Shown here piece after piece: positions 15,516 through 22,756 of a stretch of 36,999 bases of DNA. The notes beneath the pieces were generated by a model. The model saw nothing but the letters and a program-made list of their open reading frames with translations, made no database searches and was not told the origin of the DNA. The translations under genes and the position numbers were made by a program. This DNA is from Caulobacter segnis (lineage in GTDB: Bacteria; Pseudomonadota; Alphaproteobacteria; Caulobacterales; Caulobacteraceae): NCBI RefSeq assembly GCF_003243465.1, contig NZ_QFQZ01000047.1, positions 1 to 36,999 of the forward strand, written 5' to 3'. Each line of letters opens with the position of its first letter. Position 1 is the stretch's first letter.

Positions 15516-15952
15516 CGCGGCGCTCCCGGCGGGGGCGGCGGCGGCGGGACGTCGTCCGGCACGGCCTCGGGCGCGTCCGCCGCCAGGGCGTCAGGGCTCT
15601 CGGGCGCGGCCGTCACCGGCGCGCGCGGCAGCTCGCGACGACGCGCGACGTCGATCAGGGCGTCCTCGGTGATCTCGTGGTCGGGCGAGATCGGCTGCAG
15701 CTGCATCATCAGCGCCAGTTGCTCGATCCGGCGGGGCTGCTCCAGGTGAGCGACCTCGGCCTCCAGCAGCCGCTTGCGCACGGCCTCGTCGTCGATGTCC
15801 TGCTGGATGCGGGCGATCTCCTGGCGCTCGCGGCCGGCGAAGGTCTTGGCCAGATAGACGCCCGTAACCAGGGTCAGCAGGATGCCAAGGCCTACGACCT
15901 CGACGACCCGGAAGCCCCGCACCCGCCGATTGAACAGCTCCATGAAGCTCAT
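15512..15952 (-). CDS. ftsL: FtsL-like divisome protein
   Basis: A 146-residue bitopic membrane protein. A short cytoplasmic start (MSFMELFNRRVRGFR) is followed by one helix (VVEVVGLGILLTLVTGVYLAK, about 16-36), then a periplasmic heptad-like stretch (RERQEIARIQQDIDDEAVRKRLLEAEVAHLEQPRRIEQLA, about 41-80) expected to form the coiled coil with the FtsB partner. The tail is Pro/Ala-rich and ends in seven consecutive prolines before GAPR. Sequence identity in FtsL is always low, so the call rests on topology, coiled coil and the position between rsmH and ftsI, which it overlaps by four bases on each side. Confidence 0.88.
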   Translation of the reverse strand: MSFMELFNRRVRGFRVVEVVGLGILLTLVTGVYLAKTFAGRERQEIARIQQDIDDEAVRKRLLEAEVAHLEQPRRIEQLALMMQLQPISPDHEITEDALIDVARRRELPRAPVTAAPESPDALAADAPEAVPDDVPPPPPPPGAPR

Positions 15953-16884
15953 GCGCCGGTCTCCCAGACGGGAGCGTCGGTGCGGACGGCCGCGCGCAGC
16001 TTGGACGAGCGCGCGCGCGGATTGACCGCCAGCTCGGCCTCGCCCGGCGCGATCGCCTTGTTCGAGATCAGCTGGAAGCTGGGCTGGGCGCCGGCTTGCA
16101 CGGGCGGCGCGTGGCGCGAGCCGCCGGGCGTCTTCCCGGCCCGCTCGGCCAGGAACGCCTTGACGATGCGGTCCTCCAGCGAGTGGAAGGTCACCACGAC
16201 CAAGCGGCCGCCGGGCTTCAGCACGCGCTCGGCGGCGGCCAGCCCCGCCTCCAGCTCGCCCAGCTCGTCATTGACCGCGATCCGCAGCCCCTGGAACGAG
16301 CGGGTGGCCGGATGGACCTTGGCGCCCTTGCGGCCGCCGACGGCGCGCTCGATCACCTCGGCGAGGTCCAGGGTGCGCTCGAACGGCTTTTCCTCGCGGC
16401 GGCGGAGAATGAAGCTGGCGATGCGGCGCGAGGCGTGCTCCTCGCCATAGACGTAGAGGATCCTGGCCAGCTCGGCGTGATCCAGGGTGTTGACGAGGTC
16501 GGCGGCGGTCGGGCCGGCATCCCCCATCCGCATGTCCAGCGGGCCGTCGCGCATGAACGAAAAGCCGCGCTCGGCCTGGTCCAGCTGCATCGACGAGACG
16601 CCGAGGTCCAGCATCACGCCGTCGACCGACTCCGGGCCCAGCTCATCGAGCATTTCCGAGAAGCGGGCCTGGACAAGGCGGAAGCGGTCGGCTGGCAGAC
16701 CTTCTGTGAATTGACGGACGGTCGGATCGCGGTCGAAGCCCACGACGCTGGCGCCGGTCGCCAGCACCGCGCGCGTGTAGCCGCCCGCGCCGAAGGTGCC
16801 GTCCACGACGACCTCGCCGGAACCGGCGCCCAGCGCCTCGACCACTTCGTCAAGCAGGACCGAGATGTGCGGCGCGGCGCTCAC
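15949..16884 (-). CDS. rsmH: RsmH, 16S rRNA C1402 N4-methyltransferase
   Basis: SAM-dependent methyltransferase (formerly MraW) that makes N4-methylcytidine 1402 in 16S rRNA. I start it at the GTG at 16884, which forms a GTGA overlap with the mraZ stop and gives 311 residues, the normal family size; the longer open frame upstream encodes an Arg/Pro/Gly-rich stretch that is a shadow of mraZ. Motifs: PHISVLLDEVVEAL at the N-terminus, the SAM loop DGTFGAGGYTRAVL, LDLGVSSMQLDQAERGFSF, the RPLDMRM-like DGPLDMRMG, and the C-terminal VVTFHSLEDRIVKAF. The stop overlaps the ftsL start. Confidence 0.96.
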   Translation of the reverse strand: MSAAPHISVLLDEVVEALGAGSGEVVVDGTFGAGGYTRAVLATGASVVGFDRDPTVRQFTEGLPADRFRLVQARFSEMLDELGPESVDGVMLDLGVSSMQLDQAERGFSFMRDGPLDMRMGDAGPTAADLVNTLDHAELARILYVYGEEHASRRIASFILRRREEKPFERTLDLAEVIERAVGGRKGAKVHPATRSFQGLRIAVNDELGELEAGLAAAERVLKPGGRLVVVTFHSLEDRIVKAFLAERAGKTPGGSRHAPPVQAGAQPSFQLISNKAIAPGEAELAVNPRARSSKLRAAVRTDAPVWETGA

Positions 16885-17348
16885 GACGCGGCGCCCAGTC
16901 GAGCGGCCCGCTGCTGGGCGCGCAGGGCGGCCAGGCCTTCGCGCGCCAGGTCGCGCTGCGCCGCGCGATGGGCCTGGAAGGCCTCGCGGGACCAAATCTG
17001 AAAACGCTCACCCATACCGACGACAGCAACCCAATCCGTGAGGCCGCACATTTCGCACAAATGGTCGGGCAAGGTAATGCGACCAGCCGTATCAAACGAC
17101 AGCTTGGCCATGCCGCCCAGCACGCTGACCTCCAGCGCCGAGCGGGTCGGATCGCCGAACGGCAGCTCCTCGATCACGCCCATGTAGCGGTCGAACAGGG
17201 CCTTGCCGCCCGCCTCCAGGCAGTCGGCCTCGATCGAGGGAAAGCAGAAGATGCCGTCGAACAGGCCGGACACGGCCGCGCGGAATTCCTGCGGCACAAC
17301 GATGCGCCGCTTGCTGTCGAGCTGTTTCTCGAAGGTCGAGAGAAACAC
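16881..17348 (-). CDS. mraZ: MraZ, dcw operon transcriptional regulator
   Basis: First gene of the dcw cluster, a ring-forming AbrB-like DNA-binding protein that represses its own operon in E. coli. I start it at the GTG at 17348, giving FLSTFEKQLDSKRRIVVP at the N-terminus as in the family and 155 residues. An upstream ATG at 17420 would make the protein 24 residues longer and would put its operator boxes at the start of the gene. Both DxxxR DNA-binding motifs are present: DSKRR at the start and DTAGR in LSFDTAGRITLPDHL. The C-terminus is an Ala/Arg/Gln-rich helix. It overlaps rsmH by four bases. Confidence 0.93.
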   Translation of the reverse strand: MFLSTFEKQLDSKRRIVVPQEFRAAVSGLFDGIFCFPSIEADCLEAGGKALFDRYMGVIEELPFGDPTRSALEVSVLGGMAKLSFDTAGRITLPDHLCEMCGLTDWVAVVGMGERFQIWSREAFQAHRAAQRDLAREGLAALRAQQRAARLGAAS

Positions 17349-17409
17349 GAAGCCGAACCCCGCCAGATCCACGTCGGTCGGCGACCCGCCACATCGCCCC
17401 GACGCGAAT

Positions 17410-17433
17410 TGGGTTAACATGGGATGAATTGGG
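17410..17433. promoter_or_regulatory. Three MraZ-type TGGG operator boxes
   Basis: On the plus strand TGGG occurs at 17410-17413, 17420-17423 and 17430-17433, exactly 10 bases apart (TGGGT, TGGGA, TGGGA). MraZ in E. coli binds TGGGN repeats separated by five bases, the same 10-base period. The boxes lie 62-85 bases before the mraZ GTG at 17348, where an autoregulatory operator is expected. Confidence 0.8.
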
Positions 17434-17515
17434 ACACAATGACACCCGGCCGGGTTTCATCGGGATTTCAAAGATGTCGCACCCTCCGTCCACTGGGGGA
17501 GCAAGTTAATCAACA

Positions 17516-17544
17516 GAACATACACAGAACTGTTCAGTGAACAG
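17516..17544. promoter_or_regulatory. LexA-like GTTC array upstream of the dcw operon
   Basis: Read on the minus strand, three GTTC copies occur, spaced N8 then N7; the second and third form GTTC-N7-GTTC (17516-17530), the alphaproteobacterial LexA box. The first GTTC is part of a perfect 15-base palindrome, CTGTTCA-G-TGAACAG (17530-17544). The array sits about 170 bases before mraZ, between it and the 3' end of RNase P RNA. The same N7 box precedes uvrA in this window, which supports its meaning here. Confidence 0.5.
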
Positions 17545-17585
17545 CGTGTGCGGTGTCAGTCGAGCCCATTGGGAGGCAAGGAAAT

Positions 17586-17682
17586 CCTCTCCCCGTGGGA
17601 GAGGTGCCGGCGCAGCCGACGGAGAGGGGAAAGGCAAGCTCGGCGGGACTTCCCCCTCCGGTCGCTTCGCCCGCTAGGGGGA
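17586..17682. repeat. Hairpin-repeat patch between rnpB and the dcw operon
   Basis: The stretch contains CCTCTCCC-CGT-GGGAGAGG (17586-17604), a perfect eight-base stem with three-base loop, and TCCCCCT...AGGGGGA (17651-17682), a seven-base stem. The sequence between them (GCCGGCGCAGCCGACGGAGA) is of the kind repeated in many Caulobacter intergenic regions, from memory. No gene is seen in 17434-17692. The hairpins could end rnpB transcription or act as a dispersed repeat. Confidence 0.6.
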
Positions 17683-17692
17683 GGATTTAAGG

Positions 17693-18077
17693 GGACCAGA
17701 TGATCTGTAAGCCGGGTTCTGTTCCGCCCTCGAAAGGACGGCGACGATCATTCCTCTAGGCCGGCCATTGCTGGACGGCTCTCGCGACCTACCCGGATCC
17801 TCTTGGCCAGTGACGGCCTAGTCGACGCGAGGCCGACGCGGGATCCCTATTCGGTCTTGCTCCAGGCGGGGCTTGCCATGCCGTCCCTGTCACCAGGTCC
17901 GCGGTGGGCTCTTACCCCACCCTTTCACCCTTACCGCCGGCGAACCGGAGGCGGTTTGCTTTCTGTGGCGCTATCCCTGGGATCGCTCCCGGTGGGCGTT
18001 ACCCACCGCCTTGTCACCGTGGAGCCCGGACTTTCCTCGGCGTCCGAAGACGACGCGACCGCCCGACCATCTGGTCC
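17693..18077 (-). ncRNA. rnpB: RNase P RNA, class A
   Basis: The catalytic RNA that trims tRNA 5' ends. The P1 helix is exact: the 5' end GGACCAGATG (18077-18068) pairs with CATCTGGTCC at the 3' end (17702-17693). The universally conserved GAGGAAAGTCCGGGCTCC lies at 18038-18021, CACAGAAA-type sequence follows in the middle, and the conserved 3' part ACAGAACCCGGCTTAC lies at 17722-17707. About 385 nucleotides, the usual size for Alphaproteobacteria. Ends are set from P1 and could be off by a few bases. A TTGACC on the minus strand at 18111-18106 is a possible -35, though no convincing -10 follows. Confidence 0.95.
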
Positions 18078-18112
18078 GGCTTTTCTTTGGCCTTCGCGGG
18101 ACGGCCGGTCAA

Positions 18113-18141
18113 TTGGCGATCCGAGCCAGATGGACTAAACT
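18113..18141 (+). promoter_or_regulatory. Probable vapBC promoter
   Basis: TTGGCG (18113-18118), a 17-base spacer and TAAACT (18136-18141) lie 28 bases before the antitoxin ATG. The -10 overlaps the palindromic operator beginning at 18138, as expected for autorepression. Confidence 0.5.
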
Positions 18142-18155
18142 AACCAGACTTAGTT
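18138..18155. promoter_or_regulatory. Palindromic operator of the toxin-antitoxin operon
   Basis: AACTAA, six bases, TTAGTT form a perfect inverted repeat between the -10 and the ribosome site (ACGGAGG, 18157-18163). Antitoxin or toxin-antitoxin complex binding is the likely role, since Phd-type antitoxins repress their own operons. Confidence 0.6.
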
Positions 18156-18168
18156 CACGGAGGCCGCC

Positions 18169-18414
18169 ATGCGGACCGTCAACATTCACGAGGCCAAGAC
18201 CCACCTCTCGCGCCTCGTCGAGCAGGCCGCCGAGGGCGAGGGCTTCATCATCGCCAAGGCCGGAAAGCCCATGGTCAAGGTGGTGCCGCTGGAGGCCCAG
18301 CCAGAACGGAAGCCGCAACGCATCGGCTTCATGGCGGGCGAGTACGAGGTCCCGGACGACTTCGACTCGATGTTCGCCGAAGAAATCCTTGAGATGTTCG
18401 AGGGCAAGGATTGA
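18169..18414 (+). CDS. Phd/YefM-family antitoxin
   Basis: An 81-residue antitoxin of the Phd/YefM fold. The N-terminal DNA-binding half is typical: MRTVNIHEAKTHLSRLVEQA, then GEGFIIAKAGKPMVKVVPL (about 22-44). The acidic C-terminal tail (YEVPDDFDSMFAEEILEMFEGKD) is the expected toxin-neutralising segment. ACGGAGG six bases before the ATG is a strong ribosome site. The TGA overlaps the TTG start of the PIN-domain toxin (TTGA), so translation is coupled. The pair lies directly behind the 5' end of rnpB, in the opposite direction. Regulation: the palindrome at 18138-18155 overlaps the promoter. Confidence 0.9.
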   Translation: MRTVNIHEAKTHLSRLVEQAAEGEGFIIAKAGKPMVKVVPLEAQPERKPQRIGFMAGEYEVPDDFDSMFAEEILEMFEGKD

Positions 18415-18797
18415 TTCTCCTCGCTGATACGCACCTTCTGCTTTGGACGGCGCTGAAGCCGAACAGGCTCTCGCCGCTGGCGCGCGAATTGATCGAGTCC
18501 GGCGCCAATCAGCCGGCGTTTAGCGTCGCAAGTCTGTGGGAGATCAGCATCAAACGCGCCCAGGGCCGAGAGGATTTCCAGGTCGACCCGAGACGGTTGC
18601 GACGACGTCTTCTGGAAAATGCTTGGCGCGAATTGCCCATTGACGGCGAACAGGCGGTCGTGGCTGGCGAGCTGCCGCCAATCCATAAGGACCCGTTCGA
18701 TCGGATGTTGCTCGCGCAAGCGATCGTGGAAGGCGCTCAACTGCTGACGGTGGATGGCCAGCTGGCGCGCTATGGCGCCCCGGTGGTCAGAGTCTAG
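18411..18797 (+). CDS. PIN-domain toxin, VapC type
   Basis: A 128-residue PIN-domain ribonuclease, the toxin of a type II toxin-antitoxin pair. Start is a TTG at 18411 sharing bases with the antitoxin stop. The acidic active-site residues are in place: Asp6 in LLADTHLLLW, Glu44 in SLWEISIK, Asp97 in KDPFDRMLLAQA and Asp115 in LLTVDGQ. The target RNA cannot be read from sequence; VapC enzymes commonly cut tRNA or rRNA. The stop TAG overlaps the stop of the convergent PaiB-like gene within CTAG. Confidence 0.92.
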   Translation: MILLADTHLLLWTALKPNRLSPLARELIESGANQPAFSVASLWEISIKRAQGREDFQVDPRRLRRRLLENAWRELPIDGEQAVVAGELPPIHKDPFDRMLLAQAIVEGAQLLTVDGQLARYGAPVVRV

Positions 18798-19396
18798 CGG
18801 CGATCCCGCATCAACCCAGCGATCGGGTGTTCGCCCAATCCCTTCGCCCCACCCAGGCGATCGGCGTCGCTCTTGTTCTGCGACAGCTTGAAGGTCCCTT
18901 CCAGCCGCTCGACGAACAGGCGCCCGCCCACGATGCCGCGCAGCAGGGCCTCGAACTTGCCCGCCTTCATCTTGTCGCGGGTCCAGGGCTTTTTCGGCGA
19001 GAGCCGCGCCTCCTCCTGGGCCGACAGGTCGTCGAGCTGGGCGATCAGTTCGGCCTCGTCCAGCGGCGCGACCGAGCCCTCGGCCTCGACGGACTGGTAG
19101 TTCCAGGTCGGGACCTGGTCGGCGCTCTCGTACCAGTCGGGGCTGACATAGGCGTCGAGGCCGGTCGCCAGGACCACCGCGCGGAAGCCCTGGGTCAGAT
19201 GCGGCGTCAGCGCGTTGCCGCGCGACAGGTGGAAGTCGAGCGCGATCTCGCCGTCCAGCTCGCGGATCACGACCGGCGACTGGGCGACCATCGGCCGGCC
19301 GCCGACGCTGGCGGCGATCGTCACGAACGGATGCGCCCGCAGGAAGTCCAGCAGGACCGCCCGATCCTCGATGTGGAAGGCCGGAGCGGGATGCAT
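18794..19396 (-). CDS. PaiB-family FMN-binding protein
   Basis: A 200-residue split-barrel flavoprotein of the PaiB family, annotated as FMN-binding negative transcriptional regulators after B. subtilis PaiB. Landmarks: VLLDFLRAHPFVTIAAS near the start, DFHLSRGNALTPHL, the diagnostic DAYVSPDWYE...VPTWNYQSVEAEG in the middle, and a C-terminal GTFKLSQNKSDADRLG segment. I start at the ATG at 19396, which shares one base with the amidase stop (TGATG); a longer frame upstream overlaps that gene. It is the last gene of an overlapping operon EamA, amidase, PaiB. Direct DNA binding is uncertain; an FMN-dependent enzyme is equally possible. Confidence 0.9.
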   Translation of the reverse strand: MHPAPAFHIEDRAVLLDFLRAHPFVTIAASVGGRPMVAQSPVVIRELDGEIALDFHLSRGNALTPHLTQGFRAVVLATGLDAYVSPDWYESADQVPTWNYQSVEAEGSVAPLDEAELIAQLDDLSAQEEARLSPKKPWTRDKMKAGKFEALLRGIVGGRLFVERLEGTFKLSQNKSDADRLGGAKGLGEHPIAGLMRDRR

Positions 19397-20124
19397 CAGT
19401 CGGCCGCCGCGCGCAGCAGGCCCACCAGGCGCGCCCGGGTCTCGCCGTCGGCGATGCCGTCGAAGCGGCTCTGCAGCCAATGGCGCTGGAAGGCGGCGAC
19501 GACGGTCGTGGTCCACTCGTCGTACTTGCCGGTCGGCGCGCAGTCGAAGCCCAGGCGCGTCAGGCCCGCCTGCAGGGCGAACACGCCCGTCCCCTCCTCG
19601 CCCTGGCCCAGCGGCGCGCCGGGCGACGGCGGCGGCTCGATCCAAAGGCCGTGACCGCTTTCGGCCAGGCGCTTCCACGGGAAGAGCTCGCCGGGATCGA
19701 TCTTGCGGGCGGGGGCCACGTCGGAGTGGCCGAGGATACGGCTGTCGGGGATCATCCAGCGCGAGCGGACGTCGGCCAGCAGGTTGATCACCGCGGCGAT
19801 CTGGGCCTCCGGGAACGGGCGATAGCCGAACTCGTGGCCGGGATTGACGATCTCGACGCCGATCGAGGCCGAGTTGATGTCCTTGACGCCCTTCCAGAAG
19901 GCCGCGCCCGCGTGCCAGGCCCGGCGCTCCTCGGGCACGAGGCGGAAGATCCGTCCGTCTTCCTCGACGACATAGTGCGCCGAGACCTTGGCTTCCGGAT
20001 CGCGCAGGCGCTCGATCGCGCCCTCGCCGGTCTCCATGCCCGTGTAGTGCAGGATCACCGTGTCGGGCACCGCCTTTCGGGCGTCGAAGTTGGGCGAAGG
20101 GGCCTCGATAAGGGACAGGTTCAT
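19396..20124 (-). CDS. AmiD-like N-acetylmuramoyl-L-alanine amidase
   Basis: A 242-residue zinc amidase of the type-2 (AmpD/AmiD) fold that cleaves the bond between MurNAc and L-Ala. The zinc ligands are visible: His in DTVILHYTGM, and the HSDVAPARKIDPGELFPW motif carrying the second His and an Asp; RAWHAGAAFW and SIGVEIVNPG are other family landmarks. The C-terminal 60 residues (GVFALQAGLTRLGFDCAPTGKYDEWTTTVVAAFQRHW) form a peptidoglycan-binding-like domain. No signal peptide precedes MNLSLIEAPSPNF, so it may be cytoplasmic and act in murein recycling, or be exported otherwise. The ATG at 20124 forms an ATGA overlap with the EamA stop. Confidence 0.92.
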   Translation of the reverse strand: MNLSLIEAPSPNFDARKAVPDTVILHYTGMETGEGAIERLRDPEAKVSAHYVVEEDGRIFRLVPEERRAWHAGAAFWKGVKDINSASIGVEIVNPGHEFGYRPFPEAQIAAVINLLADVRSRWMIPDSRILGHSDVAPARKIDPGELFPWKRLAESGHGLWIEPPPSPGAPLGQGEEGTGVFALQAGLTRLGFDCAPTGKYDEWTTTVVAAFQRHWLQSRFDGIADGETRARLVGLLRAAAD

Positions 20125-21014
20125 TGGACGCGGTTCCGGATCGACATCAACAGCGGCATGACCTGATTCCGCCGAAGCGCGATGATCAGAACGCCCAGCA
20201 AGGCCAGGGCCGCGCCGATCCCCATCCGCAGATCGAAGTGGTCGTGGGTGACCACCACGCCCAGGCCGATCGTGAAGAGCGGCGTCATCAGGGTCAGCGG
20301 CGCGATCAGATTGGCCTCGTAGCGCTGGATCAGCCCGTAATAGGCCGTGTGGGCCAGGACCGAAACCACCAGGGCCGAAAACACCACCGCGCCCACGAAA
20401 GGCCAGCCCGCGTGCAGGCCCGCCGCCACCTGCCCCGGCTCCATGACCGCGCTCATCAGCCCGAGCGGCCACAAGGACGAAAAGCCGACCCAAGCCTGGA
20501 ACTGCAGCGGTTTGACGCCCTCGATCTGCTTCATCATCACCGCGCCCAGCGAGCCGGTGAAGGCCGCGGCGACGATCAGCCAGAGGCCGGCCGACAGCTC
20601 GATGCCGTGCGGGCTCCACATCACGACCACCGCGCCCAACAGGGTCAGGGCGATCCCCGCGCCGCGCCGCCAGCGGATCCGCTCACCCAGCATCAGCACC
20701 GAGAGCACGGTCGTGAACGGCACGCCCAGCTGGATCACCACCGCCGCCGCCGAGGGCGAGGCCGTGGTCAGCCCCATGAACAGCAGCGCGAAGTTGCCGC
20801 CGCCCATCAAGAGGCCCACCAGCACCATCCGCCAGGTCGGACGCGGCGCGGGCAACAGCCAAGGCAGGGTGATCGCCGCCACCAGGGCGAAGCGCACGGC
20901 CGCGTAATACAGCGGCGGCACGCCCCAGTTGGCGACCACCAGCTTGGAGACGATATTGCTGCCGGCCCAGGCCAGGCAGATCAGGACCAGAAGGCCGAAG
21001 TCGCGCAGAGACAT
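20121..21014 (-). CDS. EamA/DMT-family transporter
   Basis: A 297-residue inner-membrane protein with ten predicted helices in two repeated halves, the EamA architecture of drug/metabolite exporters. The ATG at 21014 (MSLRDFGLLVLICLAWAGSNIVSK) gives the normal family start; the open frame before it encodes an Arg-rich stretch and is unlikely. The repeat boundary is near residue 140 (WLIVAAAFTGSLGAVMMK), and the end is the usual short basic tail (LRRNQVMPLLMSIRNRVQ). It overlaps the amidase by four bases and diverges from a flavin monooxygenase across 177 bases. Substrate unknown. Confidence 0.93.
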   Translation of the reverse strand: MSLRDFGLLVLICLAWAGSNIVSKLVVANWGVPPLYYAAVRFALVAAITLPWLLPAPRPTWRMVLVGLLMGGGNFALLFMGLTTASPSAAAVVIQLGVPFTTVLSVLMLGERIRWRRGAGIALTLLGAVVVMWSPHGIELSAGLWLIVAAAFTGSLGAVMMKQIEGVKPLQFQAWVGFSSLWPLGLMSAVMEPGQVAAGLHAGWPFVGAVVFSALVVSVLAHTAYYGLIQRYEANLIAPLTLMTPLFTIGLGVVVTHDHFDLRMGIGAALALLGVLIIALRRNQVMPLLMSIRNRVQ

Positions 21015-21107
21015 GGACCACCGCTTAAGCCGCCGCCGCCTCCGTACGCAATCAAAACCCGCGACGCTTCCCCCAACGCGGGGCGCGATCGCGGTTGACG
21101 TTCGGTC

Positions 21108-21138
21108 AAAACGGTCGTTTTGTTCCTGAACACTGTTC
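21108..21138. promoter_or_regulatory. Palindromes between EamA and monooxygenase genes
   Basis: AAAACG-GT-CGTTTT (21108-21121) and GAACA-C-TGTTC (21128-21138) lie in the intergenic region of two divergent genes. TTGACG at 21095-21100 could be a -35 for the monooxygenase with the first palindrome in its spacer. They look like operators for a repressor, whose gene is not in view. Confidence 0.4.
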
Positions 21139-21191
21139 ACCTATCGCCACGTCGGATCAACCGCCGGGCGTCGAACCGGGGCGGAAATCTG

Positions 21192-22679
21192 ATGGAACAT
21201 GTCGACGTGCTGATTGTCGGCGCCGGCCTCTCGGGCATCGGCGCGGCCTATCACCTGCGCAAGCACTGCCCGGGCAAGACCTACGCGATCCTCGAAGGGC
21301 GAGACGCGATCGGCGGCACCTGGGACCTGTTCCGCTATCCGGGCATCCGCTCCGACAGCGACATGTACACCCTGGGCTACAGCTTCAAGCCGTGGAAGGC
21401 GGCCAAGGCGATCGCCGATGGCCCCTCGATCCTGTCCTATGTCCGCGAGACCGCGCGCGAGCACGACGTCGACCGCCACATCCGCTTCCGACACAAGGTC
21501 AAGCGCGCCAGCTGGTCCAGCCAGACCGCGACCTGGACGGTCGAAGCCGAGCACGACGGCCAGGTCGTCCAGTACAGCTGCGGCTTCCTCTACATGTGCT
21601 CGGGCTACTACCGCTATTCGGCGGGCTATACGCCGGACTTCGCCGGGACCGAGGATTTCAAGGGCCGGATCGTCCATCCGCAGCTTTGGCCGGAGGATCT
21701 GGACTACGCCGGCAAGCAGGTGGTGGTGATCGGCAGCGGGGCGACCGCCGTGACCCTGGTGCCGGAGATGGCCAAGACCGCCGCCCACGTCGTCATGCTG
21801 CAGCGCTCGCCGACCTACGTGGTCTCGCGCCCCGCCGAGGACGGCCTGGCCAACTGGCTGCGCGCCAAGCTGCCCGCCATGACCGCCTACGGCCTGACGC
21901 GGTGGAAGAACGTCATCCTGCAGCTGCTGTTCTTCAACCTGGCCCGCAAGAAGCCCGAGAAGACCAAGGCGCGACTGCTGGACCTGGTGCGCGAACAGCT
22001 GGGCCCCGACTACGACATCGCGACCCACTTCACGCCCAAGTACAATCCCTGGGACCAGCGCCTGTGCCTGGTGCCGGACGCGGACCTGTTCGCCTCGATC
22101 AAGGCTGGCGCGAGCTCGGTCGTCACCGACCAGATCGAGCGCTTCACCCAGGACGGGATCCTGCTGAAGTCCGGCAAGACCCTGGAGGCCGACGTGGTCG
22201 TCACCGCCACCGGTCTTCAGCTGCAACTGCTGGGCGGCATGGAGGTGGTGGTCGACGGCGAGGTCGCCGATCTGTCCAAGGCGTTCAGCTACAAGGGCAT
22301 GATGTTCAGCGGCGTCCCGAACCTGGCCTCGGCGTTCGGCTACACCAACGCCAGCTGGACGCTGAAGGCGGACCTGACCAGCGAATATGTCTGCCGGCTG
22401 CTGAAGCACCTGGACCGGACGCGGACGGACTACTGCGTCCCCCGCGCCGACGATCCGAACATGCCCATCGCGCCGTGGCTGGACTTCTCGTCGGGCTACG
22501 TCACCCGCTCGATCGGCATGTTCCCCAAGCAGGGCCCCAAGGCCCCGTGGAAGGCGCACCAGAACTACGCGCTGGACCTGATGACCCTGCGCTTTGGCAA
22601 GGTCGACGACGGGGTGATGGAATTTGGGCGCAAGACGGGCGTGGCGGCGGCGGCGGGCGCCGCGAGAGCGGCCGCGTAG
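21192..22679 (+). CDS. Flavin-dependent monooxygenase, Baeyer-Villiger type
   Basis: A 495-residue FAD/NADPH class B monooxygenase. The FAD-binding motif is at the start (VLIVGAGLSGIGAAYHL), followed by IGGTWDLFRYPGIRSDSDMYTLGYSF. The Baeyer-Villiger/FMO fingerprint FKGRIVHPQLWPED is present near residue 155, and the NADPH loop VIGSGATAVTLVPEMA follows. Start at the ATG at 21192, since the 24 codons upstream do not look coding. The substrate (ketone, aldehyde or other) cannot be told. It is divergent from the EamA exporter, a common pairing for detoxification, with palindromes between them. The C-terminus is a simple Ala-rich tail. Confidence 0.93.
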   Translation: MEHVDVLIVGAGLSGIGAAYHLRKHCPGKTYAILEGRDAIGGTWDLFRYPGIRSDSDMYTLGYSFKPWKAAKAIADGPSILSYVRETAREHDVDRHIRFRHKVKRASWSSQTATWTVEAEHDGQVVQYSCGFLYMCSGYYRYSAGYTPDFAGTEDFKGRIVHPQLWPEDLDYAGKQVVVIGSGATAVTLVPEMAKTAAHVVMLQRSPTYVVSRPAEDGLANWLRAKLPAMTAYGLTRWKNVILQLLFFNLARKKPEKTKARLLDLVREQLGPDYDIATHFTPKYNPWDQRLCLVPDADLFASIKAGASSVVTDQIERFTQDGILLKSGKTLEADVVVTATGLQLQLLGGMEVVVDGEVADLSKAFSYKGMMFSGVPNLASAFGYTNASWTLKADLTSEYVCRLLKHLDRTRTDYCVPRADDPNMPIAPWLDFSSGYVTRSIGMFPKQGPKAPWKAHQNYALDLMTLRFGKVDDGVMEFGRKTGVAAAAGAARAAA

Positions 22680-22756
22680 AGAACGCCTCCTCTTGAGGAT
22701 CGGCGCTTACGGTCCTGAGGGATGGACAGCCTCCCGACCTCGGCTAACCTCGCGCG

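Noticed and set aside
16885..16995. Longer rsmH N-terminus
   Set aside because: The 37 extra residues are Arg/Pro/Gly-rich and are encoded within mraZ; the GTGA overlap start at 16884 gives the standard length.
17092..17493. Frame starting MDGGCDIFEIP on the minus strand
   Set aside because: It overlaps mraZ in another frame, becomes Arg-rich, and has no family resemblance, although it starts just downstream of the LexA-like array.
21122..21138. Possible LexA box before the monooxygenase
   Set aside because: The two GTTC copies are nine bases apart, not seven, so they do not fit the alphaproteobacterial LexA spacing.
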